Source of the DNA: Actinomycetes bacterium | Lineage (GTDB): Bacteria > Actinomycetota > Acidimicrobiia > Acidimicrobiales > Acidimicrobiaceae | Reading direction: 5' to 3' | Length of the DNA stretch: 5,212 nucleotides | Assembly (NCBI GenBank): GCA_021790855.1 | Contig: JAJYFP010000064.1 | Span: 1-5,212 of the forward strand | Notes under the pieces: generated by a model | What the model saw: only the letters and a program-made list of their open reading frames with translations | Told to the model about the DNA's origin: nothing | The model's database searches: none | Translations under genes and position numbers: made by a program | Part shown: positions 1 through 5,212 of the stretch, piece after piece | Position numbering within the stretch: position 1 is the first letter of the stretch | Layout of the letters: the number at the start of each line of letters is the position of its first letter

Positions 1-118
1 GAAAGGACGAGTGGTTTTGGTATGGAGAGTCCACAAATCCTTCGAGACCATAGCTATGAGCGTAGGTACCTGTCGGGAAGGAGGTATCGAAGACCTGTGA
101 GAATAAGAGGTTGATCAT
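1..118 (-). CDS. ureF: Urease accessory protein UreF, N-terminal part (runs off the left edge)
   Basis: The reverse strand, read from the ATG at 118-116, gives 39 codons without a stop up to the window edge. The peptide contains FPTGTYAHSYGLEGFV at residues 14-29, which matches the UreF N-terminal signature (LPTGGFAHSxGLE). UreF is an all-helical cytoplasmic protein that binds UreD and UreG and acts in GTP-dependent nickel delivery to apo-urease. The start is well fixed: an in-frame TGA lies six codons upstream, no other start codon lies between, and 14 residues before the proline is normal for the family. There is no clear Shine-Dalgarno sequence. A TANNNT hexamer (TAGGAT, 142-137) could be a -10 element giving a short leader, but this is weak. 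The gene points away from ureG, unlike the common co-directional ureEFGD order. The frame is too short for ordinary ORF cut-offs and would be missed in an automatic list of this window. Confidence 0.87.
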   Translation of the reverse strand, partial: MINLLFSQVFDTSFPTGTYAHSYGLEGFVDSPYQNHSSF

Positions 119-170
119 ATGCGACTGTTGTGCTCAATCCTAGCGGAAGTGAATCAAAGCTTCTAGATTC

Positions 171-208
171 GTAACTGGAAATTAACTTACCCGTGACTCT
201 TTAAAGCC
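171..208 (+). promoter_or_regulatory. GlnR-like operator (11-bp periodic AC half-sites) between ureF and ureG
   Basis: Four 5-base positions are separated by exactly six bases: GTAAC (171-175), TTAAC (182-186), GTGAC (193-197) and AAGCC (204-208). The actinobacterial GlnR box is known as gTnAC-n6-GnAAC repeated. Sites one and three match fully, site two misses one base, and site four is degenerate. GlnR is an OmpR-family regulator known to control urease genes in several actinobacteria. The array ends where the proposed ureG -35 hexamer begins, a geometry that could suit activation of ureG-ureD. It could also serve divergent ureF. Another OmpR-family regulator binding 11-bp direct repeats is an alternative. 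Confidence 0.5.
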
Positions 209-236
209 TTGATGATCGTTAGGTTAGCTCTATCAA
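209..236 (+). promoter_or_regulatory. Candidate ureG-ureD promoter
   Basis: TTGATG (209-214) and TATCAA (231-236) are spaced by 16 bases and resemble -35 and -10 elements of a housekeeping sigma-70-type promoter. Transcription would start near 243, giving a leader of about 13 bases that just contains the ribosome binding site. The call rests on hexamer similarity and position only. An alternative -10, TAGGTT at 220-225, also fits TANNNT. Confidence 0.3.
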
Positions 237-244
237 AGACCTAG

Positions 245-250
245 AGGAGG
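245..250 (+). promoter_or_regulatory. Shine-Dalgarno sequence of ureG
   Basis: AGGAGG lies five bases before the GTG at 256. It fixes this GTG as the start: the ATG at 260-262 is in a different frame, and the GTG frame carries the UreG motifs. It is the strongest ribosome binding site in the window. Confidence 0.85.
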
Positions 251-255
251 TTGCC

Positions 256-924
256 GTGCATGACCATCTTGAATCTTTTGCTGTTCAGGGAAGAGAGCAT
301 CGAAGTTTCATTGTTGGCATAGGTGGTCCAGTGGGAGCTGGCAAGACGACCTGTCTTGAAAGACTATGTCGGATCATGAGCGAAACTGTGTCTTTAGCTG
401 CTATCACTAATGACATCTATACCACAGAGGACGCTCGCTATATGCGTGAGAACTCTAATTTAGACGATGACCGTATAGTCGGTGTAGAGACTGGAGGGTG
501 CCCTCATACGGCAATACGTGAGGATGCTAGCGTTAATCTTTCTGCGATCTACGAGCTCGAAAAGCGTTTCGACGATCTTGAGCTGATATTTGTTGAGTCC
601 GGTGGGGATAACCTTACATCAAGTTTTAGTCCTGAGCTAACAGATATGTGGATCTTTGTAATCGACGTCGCAGAGGGCGACAAAATCCCGAAAAAAGGTG
701 GTCCAGGAGTCTGTGTCTCAGATATTTTGGTGATTAACAAGTGCGATCTGGCTCCGTACGTTGGGGCAGATCTGGTTCGAATGGAAACAGACAGCAAAGT
801 TCAGCGTGGTGAGAGACCCTTCGTACTTCTCACTACCCACGAGTCTTCTGGATATGTGCAACTTGCAGACATGATTCTAGATAGGTTCTACAACTTTGTA
901 AAAGTGGAGAAGAGTGTACTCTAA
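256..924 (+). CDS. ureG: Urease accessory GTPase UreG
   Basis: UreG is the SIMIBI-class GTPase that binds nickel and, with UreF and UreD, hands it to the urease active site after GTP hydrolysis. It acts in the cytoplasm. The 222-residue product shows the full set of motifs: the P-loop [10 protein letters not shown] (23-32), TND (51-53), [14 protein letters not shown] (77-90) with the nickel-binding Cys82-Pro83-His84, ESGGDNL (114-120), [11 protein letters not shown] (141-151) and the guanine-specificity motif NKCDL (161-165), where the family more often has NKTDL. Length is slightly above the roughly 205 residues of enterobacterial UreG, mainly from a short N-terminal extension with His2, His4 and His15. 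The start is GTG behind a strong AGGAGG. The gene overlaps ureD by 11 bases, so the two are probably cotranscribed and translationally coupled. It looks intact. Confidence 0.96.
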   Translation: MHDHLESFAVQGREHRSFIVGIGGPVGAGKTTCLERLCRIMSETVSLAAITNDIYTTEDARYMRENSNLDDDRIVGVETGGCPHTAIREDASVNLSAIYELEKRFDDLELIFVESGGDNLTSSFSPELTDMWIFVIDVAEGDKIPKKGGPGVCVSDILVINKCDLAPYVGADLVRMETDSKVQRGERPFVLLTTHESSGYVQLADMILDRFYNFVKVEKSVL

Positions 925-1771
925 CGATTGGGTTGAAGTAGCACCGCAAGGAAGTTGCCAGCGACCGTCGGTTGGAGAAAGTTCTTTAGCTGGTGAGGTC
1001 AAAGTTGTATTTTCGAAGAACGCTTTGGGTCTTTGCACAGTTCGAGACCTCTATCAAAGTGGTTCTCTTAGAGTCTCTCCGCTGAGACACGAAATCGCCA
1101 AGGGTAGTCTCAACCTCATTCACCTTGGTGGCGGGGCTGTAGCTGGAGACCGCCTGTACGCCTCTATAGAAGTACTTGATGGTGCCTCAGTCCATCTCCA
1201 AGATCAGGGTTCATTGAAGATCTTTAAGTCAGCAGGTCTTTGTGGTTCCTCAATACGTGTGGACGTGGAGGTTAGAGACGGGTCTCATTTCAGTTATGTA
1301 GGAGAGCCGGTGGTTCTTTATGGTCATGCTCGATTCTCTTCTGAGGTTGTTATCGATATAGAAAGTGGTTCAGCTAGTTATCTGGAGGTATGTGGACCTG
1401 GGGTAGGTTTCCACGAACTCCAGAGACCCCGATACGATTACTTTTCCTCGACTGTCTCCCTGACTGTCGATCGCACGTTGACGTTATATGACAAGTTGAC
1501 GACTGACAGATCCGATCCACAGTTATTTGACGATACGTGTGATGTGCTCTCTGTATACCCCTATCTGGGCACGTATGTAGCTGCGGACACTAAGGGTCCA
1601 GGCTCCACATTTCTAGATGACGTATCTAAAGTACTATCGCGGATCTCTCAAAAAGATCGGGGCTTCTCTTTGCGTTTCGCTACCCATAACAGACATATAA
1701 GTGCCAGAATTCTCTCAAAACAGCGAGATACTATCTATTCGTTACTGGCTCCGTTGACAAAGATCAAGTAG
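914..1771 (+). CDS. ureD: Urease accessory protein UreD (UreH)
   Basis: UreD is the scaffold that docks on apo-urease, binds UreF, and is thought to channel nickel from UreG. The 285-residue product has the family's beta-rich layout. [10 protein letters not shown] (71-80) corresponds to the conserved GGxxxGD motif, LKIFKS (101-106) fills the place of the usual TKVYRS-type strand, and [11 protein letters not shown] (131-141) matches the PxPxIPFxGAR region. The later PGRxxRGE-like motif is degraded to GPGVGFHE (161-168), and the C-terminal third is poorly conserved, so this is a diverged UreD. Identification also rests on its place directly after ureG. The start is GTG at 914, with GGAG at 906-909 inside the end of ureG and a four-base spacing; the 11-base overlap points to translational coupling. 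The stop lies 15 bases from the stop of the convergent PLP-enzyme gene. No clear intrinsic terminator follows. Confidence 0.85.
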   Translation: MYSNDWVEVAPQGSCQRPSVGESSLAGEVKVVFSKNALGLCTVRDLYQSGSLRVSPLRHEIAKGSLNLIHLGGGAVAGDRLYASIEVLDGASVHLQDQGSLKIFKSAGLCGSSIRVDVEVRDGSHFSYVGEPVVLYGHARFSSEVVIDIESGSASYLEVCGPGVGFHELQRPRYDYFSSTVSLTVDRTLTLYDKLTTDRSDPQLFDDTCDVLSVYPYLGTYVAADTKGPGSTFLDDVSKVLSRISQKDRGFSLRFATHNRHISARILSKQRDTIYSLLAPLTKIK

Positions 1772-1786
1772 TTCGTGACCCTCAAC

Positions 1787-2944
1787 TCAAGTGTATAAAA
1801 TAGGCTTTAGCCTATCTAAAGACTCCTTAAGTACCTGGTGAGAGGTAGCAAGGTTCATACGAGCATATGATTGACCACCTTGGGGTAAGAACTCTTCTCC
1901 ACCACTTAGAGCCAATTTCGCTCTGTCAAGTAGGAGTTGGTGGGCGCTTTCAGCTTGACTCGACTGTAGCTGCGGCTTAAAATCTATCCACGACATGTAT
2001 GTGCCTTGCGGAATGGTTGCTCGTAGGTCGTGTGTCTTGGCGAACTCTGATAGTAGCCTACGATTTTTATCTATATAGTTGAGCGTCTGAGCTAGCCAAT
2101 CCTCTTCATTTTCAAAGGCGGTTGTGCCAGCTAAGAGACCTAATGATGATGGACCAGAAAGAAGGCCCTTTGGTATTGAACGCATCGCTTCGCTGGGTGT
2201 ACCGCTTGGGATGTGTAGTGCTGCTGCATGAAGTCCGGCGAGGTTAAAGGATTTGGAGCCCGATATTAAAGAGACAGTCCGCTTGGCAACCTCGGGAGAG
2301 ATGGATGCAGTTGGTATGTGTCTATGTCCGTCAAATACGATATCACGATGGATCTCATCGGAGACTATCCAAAGGTCGTTCTCGAGGGCGATATCGGTGA
2401 TCTCTTTCAGTTCCGCTTCTTCAAGTACCCTTCCAGTCGGGTTATGAGGATTGCATAACAGAAGAATTCCCCCACGATTTTGACGCGCTTTTTCTTGAAG
2501 ATCGTTAATATCCATTCGATAAAGGCCGTCGATCTGACGCATCTCTGTGGTTATGGTGTCTTTGTTGGACTCTCTTATAGATCGGAAAAACGGGGGATAT
2601 GCTGGTGATGCAAGTATCACTGCTTCCCCAGGTAAGGTTGAAACGGTCCAATAGATCGCTTGTACTACATCGCCTATCGGCTCAAGGTTCTCTCGCTCAT
2701 ACAGATACCCAAAGCGTTTCTGGGTCCAGTTATTTATGGAGTCTAGGTAGCGATCGTATAGTTCTTTTGAAGGATAGCCTAGATCTGAGCGCTTAATTGC
2801 GTCCGTTAGTGCTTGTGCCACAGATGCTGGGACAAAAAGGTCCATGTCAGCTACCCATAGTGGAATTGTATCGATTGGATAGTTGGTCCACTTGATGGAG
2901 TCGAGTCGCCGCTGTCTGATCTCTTCTGAACTTTCTTCTGTCAT
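1787..2944 (-). CDS. MalY/PatB-family PLP enzyme (putative cystathionine beta-lyase / C-S lyase)
   Basis: This is a fold-type I, class I/II aminotransferase-like enzyme of 385 residues, close to E. coli MalY (390) and B. subtilis PatB (387). Family members cleave the C-S bond of cystathionine or cysteine conjugates, giving a thiol, pyruvate and ammonia; some have aminotransferase or regulatory roles. Visible motifs are LWVADMDLFVP (29-39), typical of MalY/PatB, SPAYPPFF (113-120), CNPHNPTGRV (164-173) with the PLP-contacting Asn168, SDEIHRDI (195-202) with Asp196 for the pyridine nitrogen, SGSKSFNLAGLH (228-239) with Lys231 as the Schiff-base lysine, and ARMN (361-364) with Arg362 for the substrate carboxylate. 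All catalytic positions are present, so the enzyme should be active. The ATG at 2944 follows GGAG ten bases upstream. The gene lies 75 bases after the class V gene and probably also has its own promoter. Substrate is not determined; malY or patB would be the usual symbols. Confidence 0.9.
   Translation of the reverse strand: MTEESSEEIRQRRLDSIKWTNYPIDTIPLWVADMDLFVPASVAQALTDAIKRSDLGYPSKELYDRYLDSINNWTQKRFGYLYERENLEPIGDVVQAIYWTVSTLPGEAVILASPAYPPFFRSIRESNKDTITTEMRQIDGLYRMDINDLQEKARQNRGGILLLCNPHNPTGRVLEEAELKEITDIALENDLWIVSDEIHRDIVFDGHRHIPTASISPEVAKRTVSLISGSKSFNLAGLHAAALHIPSGTPSEAMRSIPKGLLSGPSSLGLLAGTTAFENEEDWLAQTLNYIDKNRRLLSEFAKTHDLRATIPQGTYMSWIDFKPQLQSSQAESAHQLLLDRAKLALSGGEEFLPQGGQSYARMNLATSHQVLKESLDRLKPILYT
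1795..1815 (-). terminator. Terminator-like hairpin inside the last codons of the MalY/PatB gene
   Basis: ATAGGC and GCCTAT (1800-1805 and 1810-1815) form a perfect six-base stem around a four-base loop. On the minus strand the stem is followed by TTTTAT, a short U-tract. This resembles an intrinsic terminator for the minus-strand unit. The stem, however, lies before the TGA at 1789-1787, so stopping here would remove the stop codon. On the plus strand the same hairpin sits 28 bases after the ureD stop but has no U-tract. It may be a weak terminator, a 3'-end stabilising hairpin for ureD mRNA, or chance. Confidence 0.25.
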
Positions 2945-2954
2945 TTACCTTATT

Positions 2955-2978
2955 CTCCGCTTCTTTAAGATCTTTATA
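2955..2978 (-). promoter_or_regulatory. Candidate internal promoter (-10) and Shine-Dalgarno before the MalY/PatB gene
   Basis: On the minus strand TATAAA (2978-2973) is a good -10-like hexamer. A start about seven bases downstream would give a leader of some 20 bases containing GGAG (2958-2955), ten bases before the ATG. AAGG (2951-2948) lies closer to the start. I see no good -35 hexamer at the right distance. If real, the last gene can be expressed apart from the two upstream genes. Confidence 0.3.
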
Positions 2979-3019
2979 CTTTGCACCACAAGACTGCACG
3001 TTGAGTCGTTGTCCAGGTT

Positions 3020-4129
3020 CTATGAAAGAACTTTAGCAGCTGCCTCAACATCTTCTATGTCGTTGTAGAGATGAAACGTTATGCGAGTCCGCCCCGCTCT
3101 TACGGAAGTCTGTATGTCTGCTTCAAGAAACTTCTCAAGGGGAACGTCGGTTGCAAGACTAACTATTGCTGAGTTGGACTCGGAGAGTCCTAGTTCAGAG
3201 CGTAAGAGGTTAGCCAAGTATACGTTGTGGGTCTCGATACTATCGATACCGATCTGGTCTAAGAGGGCGAGGGTAGGTTCCGCTGCATAGTATCCAAACC
3301 AGTCTGGTGATACGTTGTACTTTCGGCCGTCATTACTTAGCCGAAGTGGAGCACCGTAGATGGAGCTCCACGGGTCGTCGCCGGCGTACCATCCAGCATT
3401 AAAGGGCTTTAACCACTCAGCAGAAGTCTTTGACGCATATAGAAACCCAGTGCCCCTGGGAGAGCACAGCCACTTATAAGCGCTGACGGATACGACATCG
3501 AAGCGATTTGCCTCGATCCTTTTCCATCCCGCGGCTTGAGTTAGGTCAAGATAGGTTTTTACTCCATGTAAGGTCGCAACTTCGGATAGCGCGTCGAGGT
3601 CGAGTACCCTCCCATCAGCGCTTTGTACTGCACTTACAGCTACGAGATCGACTTCACTAGTCAAAGATTCGAGTAATTGATCAAACGCCACAATTCGAAG
3701 TTTGAGTTTTCCGAGATCTCTTTGTATTAGAAATGGGAACAGTACTGACGTAAAGTCTTCCTCCGCTAGTACAACGGTGGATCCTTCGGGTAACGAGGCG
3801 GCAACCATAGCTGAAGTTATGGAGACCTGCGGCACGATAGCACAACTCTTCGGATCTACACCTACGAGGTTTGCAAAATGGTTAATCGAACCTTTTACCG
3901 ACTGGTCAAAGTCCGGAGTATGTAGGACGCCACTTTGCCAGTCTTTTATCACCTCGGAAAACCGTAATATCGCTGTCATCGGAGGTAGCCCAACTGTAGC
4001 GGTATCGAGGAAGTGTCCAGTCGGAGAGAACTCCTTAGATAGAGATCGCTCTAACTCAGCTGTAGTCAGTGGTGTAGTTGCCATGGATCTTTGAGTGGGC
4101 GCCGAGGTAACGCGATAGTCGGTTGTCAT
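3020..4129 (-). CDS. Class V-fold PLP-dependent enzyme, not a classical cysteine desulfurase
   Basis: A fold-type I PLP enzyme of the class V (NifS/Csd/kynureninase-like) superfamily, 369 residues from the chosen ATG. Motifs by that numbering: HFLDTATVGLPP (39-50) at the N-terminal substrate side, VSAVQSADGR (165-174), YLDLTQAAGW (193-202) with Asp195 for the pyridine nitrogen, SAYKWLCSPRGTGF (216-229) with the Schiff-base Lys219, AGWYAGDDPW (245-254), and SVRAGRTRITFHLYND (342-357). The last segment stands where cysteine desulfurases carry an RxGxHC motif; here no cysteine is present, so sulfur transfer by the usual persulfide route is unlikely. The reaction and substrate are unknown; a lyase, epimerase or kynureninase-like role is possible. 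The start is uncertain: TTG 4207, ATG 4129 and ATG 4084 are in frame, and none has a good Shine-Dalgarno. I chose 4129 because TACGCT lies seven bases upstream, as in a leaderless gene. ATG 4084 would give 354 residues and still keep all motifs. Confidence 0.82.
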   Translation of the reverse strand: MTTDYRVTSAPTQRSMATTPLTTAELERSLSKEFSPTGHFLDTATVGLPPMTAILRFSEVIKDWQSGVLHTPDFDQSVKGSINHFANLVGVDPKSCAIVPQVSITSAMVAASLPEGSTVVLAEEDFTSVLFPFLIQRDLGKLKLRIVAFDQLLESLTSEVDLVAVSAVQSADGRVLDLDALSEVATLHGVKTYLDLTQAAGWKRIEANRFDVVSVSAYKWLCSPRGTGFLYASKTSAEWLKPFNAGWYAGDDPWSSIYGAPLRLSNDGRKYNVSPDWFGYYAAEPTLALLDQIGIDSIETHNVYLANLLRSELGLSESNSAIVSLATDVPLEKFLEADIQTSVRAGRTRITFHLYNDIEDVEAAAKVLS

Positions 4130-4136
4130 GGTAGAT

Positions 4137-4142
4137 AGCGTA
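4137..4142 (-). promoter_or_regulatory. Candidate leaderless -10 element for the class V enzyme gene
   Basis: TACGCT on the minus strand fits TANNNT and ends seven bases before the ATG at 4129-4127, so transcription would begin at or next to the start codon. There is no Shine-Dalgarno here and no convincing -35 hexamer. A further hint of doubt is AGGA placed four bases before a CTG codon at 4156-4154, which could be a rare CTG start. Confidence 0.22.
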
Positions 4143-4213
4143 TTTGCGATGATCAGTTTTTCCTGTTGCTGGTTGAAAGTTGAGTTCGGATTTCTAACGG
4201 AGCACAAGTACGA

Positions 4214-5113
4214 CTAAGTTGTTCCTTTTGCAGTATTTCTGCTGAGATAGATAGAAGAAAGAACTGCCATTGAGCCAAGGATGACATCAGGAGGTAGGCG
4301 TTCTCCTAGCAGCAGGGTTCCCCCTATTGCTGCAGTCAGCGGAATGGCGTACAGGGCAGCCCCTTGGAGCTGAAGGGAGACAAATCTTGCAGCATAGTTC
4401 CAAGATACCATGGCTCCCATGGTGGCGAAGAGAGATAGGAAGATCACCGTTGCCAACAAGATGACCGGATGTTTGGGTACTTGGTGGTTAGAGGTGTTGT
4501 AGGTAGCGAAAGCAACGGCCGCTATGGTGAACGATCCAAAGGTTGTACTGATCACTGAGTATCTAAATGTTCCAAGAGTCTTAGTGACTTCACGACTACC
4601 TACGACATATATTGACCAGCATAAAGCGGCTAAAAGAGCATATCCCGTGCTGATTATATTAAAGGATACTCTCCCACTTGACTCTCCTAGAGAGACGAAT
4701 ACAACACCTCCGAGCCCTAAGATAAGCGCCAACAGACTTCGTCTTGTAATCCGCTGACCTAGTGATATGAGGGCAATTAACTGTATTAAAGTCGGTTCGA
4801 TGCCTAGGATGACTCCAGCTCCACTTGCGGAGATATGTTCTAGAGCCGATGTAATAAGGATCTGATAGCTAGTGATACCGCAGAGTGCGAGAAACATAAT
4901 CTTTATAATTAGCCTTAAATTAAGGGTGTGGACGTGTACTCTTCGTAGAAGTAGGAGCCCAAGAACAAACGTCAAGAGGAATCTACTTAGCAGCAAAAAG
5001 TCTGGAGTTGTATATTGAAGTGCAAACTTGGTCGCCACAGGCGTTAATCCCCAGAAAATAACTGACAAGAGAAGCGCTGCTCTTGCAGCTGAGCCTGGGG
5101 TTTTATCGACCAT
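4214..5113 (-). CDS. EamA/DMT-family transporter (ten-helix drug/metabolite exporter type)
   Basis: An integral inner-membrane protein of 299 residues, the usual length for ten-helix members of the drug/metabolite transporter superfamily. Two EamA repeats are visible, at about residues 12-142 and 155-289. Repeat one opens with IFWGLTPVATKFAL (19-32) and has the typical glycine and proline pattern ASGAGVILGIEPTLIQ (96-111) before its last helices. Repeat two carries the matching pattern GAALYAIPLTAAIGG (251-265) followed by LLLGERLPP (267-275). Characterised members mostly export amino acids, thiols or other small metabolites; substrate cannot be read from sequence. Next to two PLP enzymes, an amino-acid or sulfur-compound substrate is a reasonable inference. 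The ATG at 5113 has no Shine-Dalgarno, but a TANNNT hexamer stands just upstream, so translation may be leaderless. The stop lies 84 bases before the chosen start of the class V gene. Confidence 0.92.
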   Translation of the reverse strand: MVDKTPGSAARAALLLSVIFWGLTPVATKFALQYTTPDFLLLSRFLLTFVLGLLLLRRVHVHTLNLRLIIKIMFLALCGITSYQILITSALEHISASGAGVILGIEPTLIQLIALISLGQRITRRSLLALILGLGGVVFVSLGESSGRVSFNIISTGYALLAALCWSIYVVGSREVTKTLGTFRYSVISTTFGSFTIAAVAFATYNTSNHQVPKHPVILLATVIFLSLFATMGAMVSWNYAARFVSLQLQGAALYAIPLTAAIGGTLLLGERLPPDVILGSMAVLSSIYLSRNTAKGTT

Positions 5114-5121
5114 TTGTTCTA

Positions 5122-5127
5122 AATCTA
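5122..5127 (-). promoter_or_regulatory. Candidate leaderless promoter -10 element for the EamA transporter
   Basis: TAGATT on the minus strand fits TANNNT and lies eight bases before the ATG, so transcription would begin within a base or two of the start codon. TTGAAG (5148-5143) could be a -35 hexamer with a short 15-base spacer. The absence of any Shine-Dalgarno upstream of the ATG supports a leaderless reading. Confidence 0.35.
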
Positions 5128-5145
5128 GCTGCTACAGGAGATCTT

Positions 5146-5157
5146 CAAGTCGACTTG
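5146..5157. promoter_or_regulatory. Perfect 12-bp palindrome, possible operator for the transporter unit
   Basis: CAAGTCGACTTG equals its own reverse complement. It overlaps the expected -35 region of the proposed transporter promoter, where a dimeric repressor would interfere with polymerase. A palindrome of this length is expected about once in a window this size, so only its position makes it notable. Confidence 0.25.
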
Positions 5158-5212
5158 TAGCACCGCTTGGGTGGGATCCAAAAGACGCCAGAGGGGTCGG
5201 TATGAGCATATG

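Noticed and set aside
2..100. Plus-strand open frames at the left edge, considered as the end of an upstream ureF
   Set aside because: None resembles a UreF C-terminus. The minus strand of the same bases encodes an unmistakable UreF N-terminus.
549..797. Minus-strand open frame of 82 codons inside ureG
   Set aside because: It is antisense to the conserved GTPase core of UreG, with no recognisable domain and no sign of its own expression signals.
2961..3019. Terminator between the class V and MalY/PatB genes
   Set aside because: Only a four-base stem (GACT/AGTC) and a short AAGATCTT palindrome are present, without a stable hairpin and U-tract.
3702..4094. 130-codon plus-strand open frame opposite the class V gene
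   Set aside because: It lies wholly antisense to a gene with clear PLP-enzyme motifs. Its product is Ser/Thr-rich with no recognisable domain, and it is explained as a shadow of the real frame.
3020..4129. Class V enzyme as ergothioneine EgtE or SufS
   Set aside because: No RxGxHC cysteine motif is present, the neighbours are not egt or suf genes, and the sequence around the PLP lysine differs from what I recall of EgtE.
5191..5212. GAGGGG followed by ATG at 5202 on the plus strand, as the start of a divergent gene
   Set aside because: The spacing is good, but only three codons lie in the window, so no product can be judged. Sequence to the right is needed.
5125..5212. Minus-strand open frames reaching the right edge, as the end of an upstream gene in the same unit
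   Set aside because: All three minus frames stay open to a stop (near 5145, 5132 and 5125) and none shows a recognisable C-terminus, so choosing one would be a guess.

Overview
The window looks like bacterial chromosome with a base composition a little under half G+C by eye. The genes are tightly packed and there is no RNA gene, insertion sequence or CRISPR array. A medium-G+C actinobacterium is my best guess, held with modest confidence. The grounds are GTG starts, genes without a Shine-Dalgarno sequence but with a TANNNT hexamer just upstream of the ATG (as in leaderless mRNAs), a class V PLP enzyme of a type I associate with actinobacteria, and a GlnR-type binding pattern ahead of urease genes.

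Left part (1-1771): urease maturation genes. The start of ureF lies on the minus strand and runs off the left edge. It diverges across 137 bp from ureG and ureD on the plus strand, which overlap by 11 bases. UreF, UreG and UreD together form the complex that delivers nickel into urease. The structural genes ureABC and ureE are not in the window; the reading direction of ureF suggests looking to the left. The divergent spacer holds three well-matched half-sites on an exact 11-bp spacing (GTAAC, TTAAC, GTGAC). This is the layout of an actinobacterial GlnR box, and it ends at a plausible ureG promoter, suggesting nitrogen control of urease maturation.

Right part (1787-5113): three minus-strand genes, read in the order EamA/DMT membrane transporter, class V-fold PLP enzyme, MalY/PatB-type PLP enzyme. 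The class V protein lacks the catalytic cysteine motif of cysteine desulfurases. The MalY/PatB protein has the residues expected of a cystathionine beta-lyase or C-S lyase. They may form a small metabolite-processing and export unit acting on an amino acid or thiol, but the substrate cannot be read from sequence. Candidate promoters sit before each gene, so they may not be strictly one transcript. The unit converges on ureD with only 15 bases between stop codons.

The last 99 bases (5114-5212) hold a likely promoter for the transporter and a perfect 12-bp palindrome overlapping its -35 region. No gene can be assigned there with confidence.
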